Shown here piece after piece: positions 53,994 through 63,000 of a stretch of 64,000 nucleotides of DNA. Position numbers and translations under genes: made by a program. Under the pieces are notes generated by a model. It was not told the DNA's origin. It ran no database searches and saw only the letters and a list, made by a program, of their open reading frames with translations. The stretch comes from SAR116 cluster alpha proteobacterium HIMB100 (GTDB lineage: Bacteria; Pseudomonadota; Alphaproteobacteria; Puniceispirillales; Puniceispirillaceae): assembly GCA_000238815.2 (NCBI GenBank), contig AFXB01000001.1, positions 186,001 to 250,000 of the forward strand, written 5' to 3'. The number at the start of each line of letters is the position of its first letter. Positions within the stretch are counted from its first letter, which is position 1.

Positions 53994-54886
53994 TGGAAAA
54001 AATTGCGCTGACCGAAACCCTGTCTTTGTCTCGCCTGATTTATGGCATGTGGCGATTATGTGATGATGCCAACACATCCCCAGATCATATTCAGGCCAAG
54101 ATTGAAAGCTGCCTTGAACAAGGGATCACCACTATGGATCAGGCAGATATTTATGGTGGATATGAGGCTGAAGAGGCGTTTGGTAATACGCTGAAAGCAG
54201 CGCCGCATTTGCGCGAGCAGATCGAAATTGTGACAAAATGCGATATCATTGCACCTGTCGGCCGTCATGCTTCGGCCCGAGTAAAATATTATGACACCAG
54301 CGCGGCTCATATTCAGCAGTCAGTTGACGATAGCCTGCGCCTGATGGGTATAGAGACTATTGATCTTTTGTTGATCCACAGACCTGACCCATTGATGGAT
54401 CATCATGAGACAGGCGCAACATTAGATCAGCTTATTTCTTCCGGAAAGGTGAGGGCGGTCGGAGTATCTAATTTCAAACCGCATGACTGGTCTCTATTGC
54501 AGTCAGCCATGCACAACAAACTTGCTACCAATCAGATAGAAATATCGGTCTTGGCCAATCAGCCCTTTACAAATGGTGATATTGCCTTTCTGCAGGAAAG
54601 AGGAATTGCGCCAATGGCCTGGTCTCCGTTAGCAGGCGGAAGTTTGTTCCCATCGGAACAATCGCTGCTTACATCTCTTTTACAAGCAATAGCAGATGAA
54701 ACAGGCGTCGATGGTGCTGCCGTCGCCATTGCCTGGCTGCTGGCACACCCGGCGCGCATAATGCCGGTTTTGGGCACGAACAATCTGGAACGAATATGCC
54801 GCATTTCTGATGCGTTGAAAGTGTCTATCGACCGCCAAAGCTGGTTTGAGATTTATCAGGCCGCAAATGGCCATGAGGTTCCTTAA
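53993..54886 (+). CDS. aldo/keto reductase (YdhF-like)
   Basis: A 297 aa reductase of the AKR superfamily. Asp and Tyr of the tetrad are in GITTMDQADIYGGYEAEEAF, Lys in IVTKCDI, His in LLIHRPDPL; then VGVSNFKPHDW and AWSPLAGGSLF, which match the YdhF-like subgroup. Its start overlaps the stop of the SsuD-like gene, so the two products are probably made together. Confidence 0.92.
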   Translation: MEKIALTETLSLSRLIYGMWRLCDDANTSPDHIQAKIESCLEQGITTMDQADIYGGYEAEEAFGNTLKAAPHLREQIEIVTKCDIIAPVGRHASARVKYYDTSAAHIQQSVDDSLRLMGIETIDLLLIHRPDPLMDHHETGATLDQLISSGKVRAVGVSNFKPHDWSLLQSAMHNKLATNQIEISVLANQPFTNGDIAFLQERGIAPMAWSPLAGGSLFPSEQSLLTSLLQAIADETGVDGAAVAIAWLLAHPARIMPVLGTNNLERICRISDALKVSIDRQSWFEIYQAANGHEVP

Positions 54887-54994
54887 TTTAAGGTGCTGAT
54901 TACAGTCATTACCAGCTGTATGAGGCGTCACATTGCTTGATGCTGATTGCCCTGCTGTTTTTTCGAAAAAAGCGGCAAAAAGCGCGTGTTTGTG

Positions 54995-55022
54995 TTGTGA
55001 GCAGTGTAAGAATGATGATATT
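54995..55022 (+). promoter_or_regulatory. candidate aglE promoter
   Basis: TTGTGA (54995-55000) and GATATT (55017-55022) with a 16-base spacer are the best sigma-70-like pair in the 221-base gap before aglE; each matches consensus at four of six positions. A perfect 14-bp palindrome, TTTTTTCGAAAAAA, lies 24 bases upstream (54958-54971) and could be an operator or a bent-DNA element. Confidence 0.3.
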
Positions 55023-55033
55023 GTCACGACGGT

Positions 55034-55069
55034 AAGGTAGGGATAGGCATAAGGGTGCCTGCTGACCTT
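55034..55069 (+). other. nested hairpin in the aglE leader
   Basis: AAGGT (55034-55038) pairs with ACCTT (55065-55069), and inside it AGGCA (55045-55049) pairs with TGCCT (55056-55060) around a 6-base loop. It would lie in the 5' untranslated region if the promoter above is used, about 30 bases before the aglE ribosome site. Confidence 0.35.
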
Positions 55070-55107
55070 GTTAGGCGGTCTACGCTGAACGTTTTTTGGA
55101 GGAAAAC

Positions 55108-56442
55108 ATGTCTAAAATCAGTAAACTGCTCGGCACTGTTGCGCTGGCATCGTTCGCGATGACCGGCGTTGCAAAGGCTGATGTCTGTGATACACCATCT
55201 AAGCTTGGCGATATGGGAAGCTTCGCTGGCGAAGTCATCACAATAGCGGGCTCTATGCAGGGCAAAGATGAAGAAAATCTGCTGGCAACTGTAAGCTGTT
55301 TCGAAAAAGCAACAGGAGCGGTTGTTAAATATTCTGGGTCACGGGACTTCGCGGCTTTGATCGTAGCTGACCTGCAGTCAAATAACGCGCCAAATATTGC
55401 GATTTTCCCTCAGCCAGGTTTGGCAGGCGATATGGCAAAAGAAGGCTATTTGTCTCCTCTTGGTGATAATTTGGCTGACTGGATGAGCAATAATTACGGT
55501 GCCGGATCATCATGGGTCGATTTGGGCACATACACCGGTGCAGATGGCAAAGAGAGCTTTTATGGCTTTGCATTTAAACAGGACCTGAAATCATTGGTCT
55601 GGTATTCACCGGAACAGTTTGAAGATAATGGTTATGAAATTCCAAAAACAATGGAAGAACTGATCGCGTTATCTGATCAGATGGTTGCTGACGGAAACAC
55701 ACCATGGTGTATTGGTGTTGAATCAGGTAATGCAACCGGTTGGACAGCAACAGACTGGATGGAAGATCTGATGTTGCGGACGGCCAGCCCGGAAAAATAT
55801 GACCAGTGGGTGTCAAACGAGCTGCCGTTCAACAGCCCTGAAGTTTTGAACGCCATGAAGATTTATGGTCAGTTCTCACGAAATGATGATTATGTTGCTG
55901 GTGGTGCGGCTTCTGTTGCAACCACATTCTTTGGTGATGCGCCCAAAGGCCTGTTTACATCTCCTGCACAATGCATGATGCACCGGCAGGCGTCATTCAT
56001 TCCGGCATTCTTCCCAAAGAAAGGGGAAGAGGTAACAGCGGGTGAAGCTGACTTTTTCTATTTCCCGCCATTTGCAAAGGCAAATTTAGGGAACCCTGTT
56101 CTGGGCGCCGGTACGCTGTACACAATCACAAAGGATTCACCAGCCACACGGGCTTTCTTCCAGTATCTGACCAAAGCAAAGGCTCATGAAGTTTGGATGT
56201 CGCAGGGTGCTTTCCTGACCGCGCACAAGGGTGCTGATCTGTCAGCTTATGCATCTGCTGCACAGCGCAAGCAGGGAGAAATCCTTGTGAATGCAACGAC
56301 ATTCCGCTTTGATGCGTCTGATCTGATGCCAGGCGCAATTGGGGCTGGTGCCTTCTGGAGCGAGATGACAGCATTTGCAAATGGCCAGGACGCACAGACC
56401 ACTGCTGATAATATTCAGGCGGCCTGGGATGCCATTAAATAA
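55108..56442 (+). CDS. aglE: alpha-glucoside ABC transporter substrate-binding protein
   Basis: Periplasmic solute-binding protein, 444 aa. The frame opens at a TTG (55096) inside the ribosome site; TGGAGGAAAA (55097-55106) points to the ATG at 55108. A signal peptide covers residues 1-25 (SKISKLLGTVALASFAMTGV, cleavage near AKA). The mature protein has ITIAGSMQGKDEENLLATV and NAPNIAIFPQPGLAGDMAK, as in AglE proteins. The order of this and the next four genes matches Sinorhizobium aglEFGAK, which handles sucrose, maltose and trehalose; the regulator AglR is not present here. Confidence 0.92.
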   Translation: MSKISKLLGTVALASFAMTGVAKADVCDTPSKLGDMGSFAGEVITIAGSMQGKDEENLLATVSCFEKATGAVVKYSGSRDFAALIVADLQSNNAPNIAIFPQPGLAGDMAKEGYLSPLGDNLADWMSNNYGAGSSWVDLGTYTGADGKESFYGFAFKQDLKSLVWYSPEQFEDNGYEIPKTMEELIALSDQMVADGNTPWCIGVESGNATGWTATDWMEDLMLRTASPEKYDQWVSNELPFNSPEVLNAMKIYGQFSRNDDYVAGGAASVATTFFGDAPKGLFTSPAQCMMHRQASFIPAFFPKKGEEVTAGEADFFYFPPFAKANLGNPVLGAGTLYTITKDSPATRAFFQYLTKAKAHEVWMSQGAFLTAHKGADLSAYASAAQRKQGEILVNATTFRFDASDLMPGAIGAGAFWSEMTAFANGQDAQTTADNIQAAWDAIK

Positions 56443-56465
56443 CCATATTTCTATGTAATCGGAAC

Positions 56466-56505
56466 AGAAGAGCGCAGATAAAACCTGCGCTCTTCTTCAT
56501 TTTTT
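56466..56505 (+). terminator. strong hairpin between aglE and aglF
   Basis: A 12-bp perfect stem (56466-56477 with 56485-56496, core GAGCGCAG/CTGCGCTC) with a 7-base loop, followed by TTCATTTTTT. It is a textbook intrinsic terminator or 3' mRNA-stabilising hairpin inside the operon, placed to make the binding protein more abundant than the permeases. Confidence 0.75.
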
Positions 56506-56541
56506 AAACCAATAGAATATCCTCATTTTGCGGAAGGTGAC

Positions 56542-57792
56542 ATGCGCTCGTTAAAGCCGCTCATCGCTGGAAACGGACTTGCAATAGCCCTCACGGTAAT
56601 TTGTCTTTTGCCGATTACCGCTATATTTGCGCTTGCTGCTAGTGCACCTTTGGATGGGGCGATGTCTGATTTAGGGGTGTGGTTGCATGGCGTTTTCAAC
56701 TGGTCAGCGTCTATATTTGAGACCAGAGAAAGATTTTCAAAAATTGGATTTGCTTTCCGTATTGTTCTGATTTCAGTTGGGATCTCGTTCTTTTATTATG
56801 GGGTCAGCAACTGGCTCACCATGGGTTTGGCCCGCTATTCAGCCAAATCATCACTTGGACGTCAGTCAACCATCATTGAAGCGATTCAGCCGTGGATTTT
56901 TGTTGGCCCGGCTTTGATGCTTTTATTATTATTTCTTCTTGTACCGGGATTTCTGACAGTAAAACAGTCATTTCAGGAAGCTGGTGGAAGCTTTACATCA
57001 CAAAATTACGCGTTTTTATGGGACCCTGCTGCGCTGGGTTATGTGCAATTTCGTTTTGCAATGCGTAACAGTTTAATGTGGCTGATTTTGGTGCCTACCG
57101 TCTGTATTTCATTAGGATTGCTGATTGCTGTTCTGGCTGATTCTGTGCGGTGGGGTGTGATTGCTAAAACCTTTATTTTTGTGCCTCTGGCGATTTCCTT
57201 TGTTGGGGCGGCTGTTATCTGGCGCAATATCTTTGCAGGCGGCGGCATTGAAGCTCTGCAGACGATAAATGGGGCCACCCCCTCTTATCAGGTGGGGTTG
57301 CTGAAAGCTCTGCTTGGCCATACAGCTGATTATAATGAGCCATTATATAATCTCAAATTTTGGGGTAATTTCTTTTTGATGTGGATTCTGGTTTGGGTAC
57401 AGACCGGCTTCGCCATGGTTATTTTTTCAGCAGCTTTGCGCGGAGTGCCCAAAGACACGATAGAAGCTGCGACCATAGACGGGGCCAATCCGTTTCAGAT
57501 GTTCTTTCTGGTCAAACTGCCACAAATCTATTCCACAGTTATGGTGGTCTGGACCACCTTGGTCATTTTGGTGCTGAAGGTTTTTGATATTCCCTATGCT
57601 TTATCAGCAAATGATGATGACAAGCTGTTGCTGGCTGTGATGATGGAAAATGCCCGCAACAACTGGTCTATTGGCGGGGATAATGTGGATAATCTGTTTG
57701 CAGCAATCGCAGTCATGCTGATGCTGACAGTGGTTCCAAATATGGTTTTTAACGCCTGGCGCATCCGCCGTGAGCAGAAAAATCTGAGCTAG
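56542..57792 (+). CDS. aglF: alpha-glucoside ABC transporter permease AglF
   Basis: Inner-membrane permease of 416 aa, MalF type. Hydrophobic segments appear near residues 10-32, 72-92, 115-140, 175-200, 210-235, 275-300, 335-355 and 375-400. The EAA loop that docks on the ATPase is GVPKDTIEAATIDGANPFQMF. GGAAGGTGAC lies before the ATG. It follows the aglE hairpin by about 35 bases and precedes aglG by 18 bases. Confidence 0.92.
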   Translation: MRSLKPLIAGNGLAIALTVICLLPITAIFALAASAPLDGAMSDLGVWLHGVFNWSASIFETRERFSKIGFAFRIVLISVGISFFYYGVSNWLTMGLARYSAKSSLGRQSTIIEAIQPWIFVGPALMLLLLFLLVPGFLTVKQSFQEAGGSFTSQNYAFLWDPAALGYVQFRFAMRNSLMWLILVPTVCISLGLLIAVLADSVRWGVIAKTFIFVPLAISFVGAAVIWRNIFAGGGIEALQTINGATPSYQVGLLKALLGHTADYNEPLYNLKFWGNFFLMWILVWVQTGFAMVIFSAALRGVPKDTIEAATIDGANPFQMFFLVKLPQIYSTVMVVWTTLVILVLKVFDIPYALSANDDDKLLLAVMMENARNNWSIGGDNVDNLFAAIAVMLMLTVVPNMVFNAWRIRREQKNLS

Positions 57793-57810
57793 GGAGGAGC
57801 AGGCGCAACA

Positions 57811-59037
57811 ATGATCAGCCGTACATTACATCACACCGTGCTCGCCCTGATCGTATTTATCTGGGTCGTTCCCTTCATCGCACTTGTCACGACGTCATTG
57901 CGTTCAGAACTGGCGTCAAAAACATCAGGATTCTGGACTGCTTTTACTCCTACAGAACTCGGCCACCGGTTCAGCACGCATGATAAGGGCAATGCCGAAG
58001 AAATGTTGGTTATGACCGGCAATATTTTTGACCGGCTGAACCGTGAAGAAGACAGCTTTCCAATCTCCGGTACGGTGAAATCTGTTTTGTTCAAGGGACG
58101 GGTTGCTGATCCTGAAAACCCCGAAAAAACAAAGCTGATTAGAAAATTAGTTCCGGTCGGTGAAGGGATGGATGTCAGGGAAGGGGTGTTCACATTTGAA
58201 CAAAATGGTGATTTCACATGGACGTTCTCAACCCCAACGGTTCCCCGGCCCAAAAAGCTGGATGTGTTTATTGACCAAGAACCTGTGTTCGCAGCAGAAG
58301 CCTATGAAGAAGTTCTGTTTGAAAACAAACATGTACCAAACGCCCTGATTTCCTCATTCATTGTCACTATTCCCGCAACGATTATTCCGATCACGATCGC
58401 TGCTTTTGCGGCATATGCCTTTGCATGGATGCGGTTCCCGGGAAGAGACTGGCTGTTTGTGGTCGTTGTTTCCTTAATGGTCGTTCCCACGCAACTTGCC
58501 TTTTTGCCTATCCTTCAAGGATTTAGCGGTATCGCGTCATGGGCGACAGCCCTAAACGCATGGATGACCGATTGTGAAGCAACAAAAAGCTGTGAGGTGG
58601 CGTCAAAAAGTTTTGCCAGCTTATGGATTACCCATACGGCCTTTGGTCTTCCTTTGGCGATTTATCTGCTCCGCAACTATATCGTGGGTTTGCCGCGTGA
58701 ATTGTTGGAAAGTGCGCGTATCGACGGGGCCAATCATCTGCAGATTTTCACGAAATTGATTGTACCGTTATCTGTGCCCGCTCTGGCGTCATTTAGTATT
58801 TTTCAGTTTTTATGGGTATGGAATGATTTGATTGTTGCACTGTATATCGGGCCGAATAATGCTGATGATTTGGTTTTTCCCATCCGGCTTCAGCAACAGT
58901 TGGGCACATTCAAAGATCAGCTTCATTTGCTGAATGCTTCAGCGGTCATTTCCATGATCGTCCCCGTTATTGTGTTTTTGGCGATGCAGCGCTATTTCAT
59001 CCGCGGTCTTTTGGCTGGATCGGTTAAGGGGGGCTAG
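57811..59037 (+). CDS. aglG: alpha-glucoside ABC transporter permease AglG with periplasmic insertion
   Basis: MalG-type permease of 408 aa. After the first helix (about residues 8-30) comes a soluble segment to about residue 175, more than 100 residues longer than in ordinary MalG proteins (about 280-300 aa). Five more helices follow, with the EAA loop LPRELLESARIDGANHLQIF. A large first periplasmic loop could contact the binding protein. AGGGAGGAG is a strong ribosome site. It is followed by aglA after 3 bases. Confidence 0.92.
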   Translation: MISRTLHHTVLALIVFIWVVPFIALVTTSLRSELASKTSGFWTAFTPTELGHRFSTHDKGNAEEMLVMTGNIFDRLNREEDSFPISGTVKSVLFKGRVADPENPEKTKLIRKLVPVGEGMDVREGVFTFEQNGDFTWTFSTPTVPRPKKLDVFIDQEPVFAAEAYEEVLFENKHVPNALISSFIVTIPATIIPITIAAFAAYAFAWMRFPGRDWLFVVVVSLMVVPTQLAFLPILQGFSGIASWATALNAWMTDCEATKSCEVASKSFASLWITHTAFGLPLAIYLLRNYIVGLPRELLESARIDGANHLQIFTKLIVPLSVPALASFSIFQFLWVWNDLIVALYIGPNNADDLVFPIRLQQQLGTFKDQLHLLNASAVISMIVPVIVFLAMQRYFIRGLLAGSVKGG

Positions 59038-59040
59038 GTT

Positions 59041-60588
59041 ATGTCTGCATTGAAATGGTGGGAAACTGCCGTAATTTACCAGATTTATCCACGCTCATTT
59101 CAGGATTCTAACGGCGATGGTATTGGTGATTTGCCAGGAATAATATCGCGCCTTGACTATATCGCTGGCTTGGGGGTGGACGCGATCTGGATCAGCCCAT
59201 TTTTTGCCTCACCTCAAAAGGATTTTGGCTATGATGTGTCAGATTACTGCCAGATAAATCCTGATTATGGCACGATGGCTGATTTTGATACTTTGATTTC
59301 TAAAGCGCATCAGTTGGGCTTGAAATTAATGATCGACATTGTGCCGGCCCATTGTTCAGACCAGCATGTTTGGTTTCAAGAAAGCCGGCAATCACGGGAT
59401 AATGAAAAGGCAGATTGGTTCCATTGGGTTGACCCGACGCCAGATGGGTCTGCACCTACAAATTGGTTATCCTTTTTTGGCGGACGCGCCTGGAGCTGGG
59501 AGCCAAGACGCCAGCAATATTATCTTCATAATTTTCTGCCCAGCCAGCCAAATTTAAACCATGCAAACCCCGCGGTGCGTGCCGCCATGACAGATGTGGC
59601 GCGGTTCTGGTTTGACCGTGGTGTGGACGGCTTCAGGCTGGATGCTGTGCATACCATAAACGCCGATTTAGCTCCTTATAAAGATAATTTACCTAATCCT
59701 GATTTTGTACCTGGTCCATTGCCCCAGGACCAGCAACCGTTTTTCCGGCAATTACATGATACCGGCCAGTTGAATCAACCTGCAATACAAACATTCAGTG
59801 AAGCTTTCCGCTCTGTTGCGGATAGCTATGATGGTGACCGGTTTTTAATGGGTGAACTTGATGGTGATGATGCGGTATTGGCCAGTGAGACCTTTACTGC
59901 GCCTGGCCGGCTTCATGCGACCTATAATTTCAATCTTCTGAAATGGGGCGGGCTGGATGTTGACGGCATCAAAGACGCTATTACACGGGTCATTCAGGCC
60001 TTTAACGGCACAGGGCGGCTGACCTTTGCGTTTTCAAATCATGATGTTCCCCGTTCAGCAACCCGCCAGCTTGCTCCTTTGGGCCTAGGCGAGGATAAAC
60101 AAGAGGCACTTCAACTTTTGCTGCTGAAGCTGGAAATCAGCTTAATTGGCTCAACATGCATTTATCAGGGTGAAGAACTTGCGCTTGATGATGTGCGCGA
60201 CATTCCGCCAGAAAAAATGCAAGATCCATGGGGGATTGAATTTGCGCCGATTTTTCTTGGCCGTGACACATGCCGTACCCCAATGGTTTGGCAAGGTGAT
60301 CAGCCTAATGGCGGATTTTCCAACGCCATTGAGCCCTGGCTTCCGGTTGCACAATTACACCTGAAGCGGGCAGGGCTGGACCAGGCTGCACGTCCGGGGT
60401 CAGTTTACTCTCTGCTTGCAGACTTTCTGGTCTGGCGGAAGTCACAACCTGCACTAATCAACGCAAACAAAATGACTGCAGTTTCGGGCGGGCCAAAGCA
60501 AATCATATTTGACCGTATTGGCGATCAGCAAACCCTTCGCTGCTGCTTTGATTTCGAAGCCCTTTCAGCGTCATTTGAGGAGGTGTAA
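59041..60588 (+). CDS. aglA: GH13 alpha-glucosidase
   Basis: Cytoplasmic alpha-glucosidase (515 aa, no signal peptide), expected to split imported alpha-glucosides such as sucrose, maltose or trehalose-like sugars. GH13 regions: YPRSFQDSNGDGIGDLPGI, MIDIVPAHCS, nucleophile Asp201 in VDGFRLDAVHT, acid/base Glu272 in FLMGELDG and stabiliser Asp335 in FSNHDVPRS. Its position between the permeases and the ATPase gene is that of Sinorhizobium aglA. The stop codon touches the aglK ATG. Confidence 0.93.
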   Translation: MSALKWWETAVIYQIYPRSFQDSNGDGIGDLPGIISRLDYIAGLGVDAIWISPFFASPQKDFGYDVSDYCQINPDYGTMADFDTLISKAHQLGLKLMIDIVPAHCSDQHVWFQESRQSRDNEKADWFHWVDPTPDGSAPTNWLSFFGGRAWSWEPRRQQYYLHNFLPSQPNLNHANPAVRAAMTDVARFWFDRGVDGFRLDAVHTINADLAPYKDNLPNPDFVPGPLPQDQQPFFRQLHDTGQLNQPAIQTFSEAFRSVADSYDGDRFLMGELDGDDAVLASETFTAPGRLHATYNFNLLKWGGLDVDGIKDAITRVIQAFNGTGRLTFAFSNHDVPRSATRQLAPLGLGEDKQEALQLLLLKLEISLIGSTCIYQGEELALDDVRDIPPEKMQDPWGIEFAPIFLGRDTCRTPMVWQGDQPNGGFSNAIEPWLPVAQLHLKRAGLDQAARPGSVYSLLADFLVWRKSQPALINANKMTAVSGGPKQIIFDRIGDQQTLRCCFDFEALSASFEEV

Positions 60589-61647
60589 ATGGCTCAGCTA
60601 GAGCTACGAGACGTGAATAAAGCCTTTGGCAAAAATAATGTTATTCGTAACGTTGAACTAGAGATAAACAAAGGTGAATTTGTCGTTTTTGTTGGTCCTT
60701 CAGGATGTGGAAAATCCACATTACTTCGGCTCATTGCTGGCCTTGAATCATTGACCAGCGGCGAGATTGTCATCGCTGACCGCCCGGTCATTGATTTGCC
60801 ACCGTCAAAGCGGGGAATTGCCATGGTATTTCAGTCTTATGCACTATATCCGCATATGACTGTCTTTCATAACATGGCCTTTTCCTTGAATCTTCAAGGG
60901 TTTTCAAAGGCTGAAATCAGAGACCGGGTAGAGGCAGCTGCCAAAATTCTTCAGATGGAACATTTGCTTGACCGGCGGCCTGCAGCCCTTTCAGGTGGCC
61001 AGCGACAGCGTGTTGCCATTGGTCGGGCAATTGTGCGTAATCCGGATGTGTTTTTGTTTGACGAGCCTTTGTCAAACCTGGATGCCGCCTTGCGGCATGA
61101 CACACGTGTTGAAATTGCCAAATTGCACAATCAGCTTGGCGCGACCACAATTTATGTGACTCATGATCAGGTTGAAGCAATGACTTTGGCCGATAAGATT
61201 GTGGTCTTGAAAGATGGTGAGGTGATGCAGGTGGGCGCACCGATGGAGCTTTTCAAATTACCGGCAAATGAATTTGTGGCCGGGTTTCTTGGCTCTCCTA
61301 AGATGAATTTTTTTGAAGGCACGCTTACAGAAATCAGCGCAGACAAAAGCAAGGCTAAATTTTTGGGTGGCGGTTTGAAAACCAATCCGGTTCGCTTGGT
61401 ATCAACTGAAAAAACAAAAGGGGCACAGGCCCGTTTAGGAATCAGACCCCAGCACCTGCGATTGGATAGTAAGGGGCCATTGTCTGGTCGCATTACTCTT
61501 GTTGAACGACTGGGCACGGAAACCATAGTTGAATTGCTGGATATGGACGACACCCCATTTCGGTTTGCTTCTGCTGATGTGCCCGACCTGACTGTTGGTC
61601 AAGAGGTTCGGTTTCGTTTTGATGCTGATGAAGCACATTTATTTTAG
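60589..61647 (+). CDS. aglK: alpha-glucoside ABC transporter ATP-binding protein
   Basis: MalK/UgpC-type ATPase of 352 aa that energises AglFG. Walker A is [13 protein letters not shown] (about 37-49), the Q-loop [12 protein letters not shown], signature [15 protein letters not shown], Walker [13 protein letters not shown], and the H-loop [12 protein letters not shown]-terminal regulatory TOBE/OB domain (about 240-352) includes [17 protein letters not shown] just before the ATG overlaps the end of aglA. Such ATPases are sometimes shared among several sugar importers. Confidence 0.95.
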   Translation: MAQLELRDVNKAFGKNNVIRNVELEINKGEFVVFVGPSGCGKSTLLRLIAGLESLTSGEIVIADRPVIDLPPSKRGIAMVFQSYALYPHMTVFHNMAFSLNLQGFSKAEIRDRVEAAAKILQMEHLLDRRPAALSGGQRQRVAIGRAIVRNPDVFLFDEPLSNLDAALRHDTRVEIAKLHNQLGATTIYVTHDQVEAMTLADKIVVLKDGEVMQVGAPMELFKLPANEFVAGFLGSPKMNFFEGTLTEISADKSKAKFLGGGLKTNPVRLVSTEKTKGAQARLGIRPQHLRLDSKGPLSGRITLVERLGTETIVELLDMDDTPFRFASADVPDLTVGQEVRFRFDADEAHLF

Positions 61648-61665
61648 CCGGGATTTTTAACGAAC

Positions 61666-62997
61666 ATGCTGGCTGAGCTGATTTCAAAATTTCCAGCAGG
61701 TTTCACTTTTGGCGTGGCGACATCATCTTACCAGATTGAGGGAACAGATTTTGGCGGTTGTGGCCGTTCACACTGGGATCAGTTCGCTGAACACCTCGGC
61801 CGGACTTATCTGGGGCAAAACGGTTCAATTGCCTGTGATCATTATCATCGCTGGGCAGAAGATCTTGACCTTGTCCACTCAGCCGGATTTGATGCCTACC
61901 GGTTTTCCTTTTCCTGGCCGCGGTTATTGCCTGAATCTGATCACAAGGTCAATCCAGACGGACTGGCCTTTTATGACAGGCTCATTGATGGCATGTTGGA
62001 ACGCGGGCTGCGCCCTTTTGCAACATTATATCACTGGGACTTGCCCAGCCGTCTTGCTGAGCAGGGCGGGTGGACGGTGCGCGAGACACCGCTTCGCTTT
62101 GCTGACTATACAGACCTTATAATGCGTCATTTCGGTGACAGGCTGGAGACTGTAGCTCCGGTAAATGAGCCTTGGTGCGTATCATGGCTGTCACATTACT
62201 GGGGGGCGCATGCACCAGGTTTACGTGATTTGTCTGCAACTGCAAACTCCATGCATTTTATCCAGTTGGCCCATGGTTTGTCAGTTCAGGTGATGCGCGG
62301 GCATGGGCATAAGAATATCGGTTGTGTTCTGAATAAAGAATGGGGTGAACCAGCCGATAACACACCAGAAACACTGCGGCTTACAGCTCTGTTTGATGGC
62401 ATTTATAACCGCTGGTTTGAAGAATCAATATTCAAGGGCTGTTATCCAGATGATGTGATGGCTGTTTTGGCCAGATATCTGCCGTCAGATTATCATGCCG
62501 ATATGGATATCATCAGCCAGCCTTTGGATTGGGTCGGTATAAATTACTATACGCGTTCGCTAATCACCCCGGATGCATCAGAACCACATTTTGGTTTTTC
62601 CTGTATACGCGGTGATTTGCCCAAAACCGATATGGGTTGGGAAATTGCCCCAAAGGGTTTGTCTTTTTTCCTGAAACGTCTGGCTTCTGATTATGCACCG
62701 GGGCTGCCGATCTATATCACTGAAAACGGTATGGCAAACGCCGACAGCCTGAACCAAGGTAAAATTGAAGATACAGCCCGAATCTTTTATTTTTCTAGCC
62801 ATCTCACCGAGGTGGCAAAGCTCGTCGCGCAAGGCTGTCCGGTGAAGGGCTATTTTGCCTGGTCATTATTGGATAATTTTGAGTGGGCCTTTGGATATGA
62901 TAAACGCTTCGGCCTTGTGTATGTGGATTACAACACCTTAGACAGAATTCCAAAAGACAGCTATCAGGCTTGGAAATCCGGCCTGTCGGGCAGGTGA
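61666..62997 (+). CDS. GH1 beta-glucosidase
   Basis: Retaining glycoside hydrolase family 1 enzyme of 443 aa without signal peptide. Acid/base Glu168 is in VAPVNEPWCVSW and nucleophile Glu353 in PIYITENGMA; TLYHWDLPSRLAEQGGW and NFEWAFGYDKRFGLVYVDY are also typical. It starts 18 bases after aglK, so beta-glucosides may enter by the same transporter or the two activities may serve mixed plant or algal sugars. It extends the classical aglEFGAK operon. Confidence 0.94.
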   Translation: MLAELISKFPAGFTFGVATSSYQIEGTDFGGCGRSHWDQFAEHLGRTYLGQNGSIACDHYHRWAEDLDLVHSAGFDAYRFSFSWPRLLPESDHKVNPDGLAFYDRLIDGMLERGLRPFATLYHWDLPSRLAEQGGWTVRETPLRFADYTDLIMRHFGDRLETVAPVNEPWCVSWLSHYWGAHAPGLRDLSATANSMHFIQLAHGLSVQVMRGHGHKNIGCVLNKEWGEPADNTPETLRLTALFDGIYNRWFEESIFKGCYPDDVMAVLARYLPSDYHADMDIISQPLDWVGINYYTRSLITPDASEPHFGFSCIRGDLPKTDMGWEIAPKGLSFFLKRLASDYAPGLPIYITENGMANADSLNQGKIEDTARIFYFSSHLTEVAKLVAQGCPVKGYFAWSLLDNFEWAFGYDKRFGLVYVDYNTLDRIPKDSYQAWKSGLSGR

Positions 62998-63000
62998 GAA

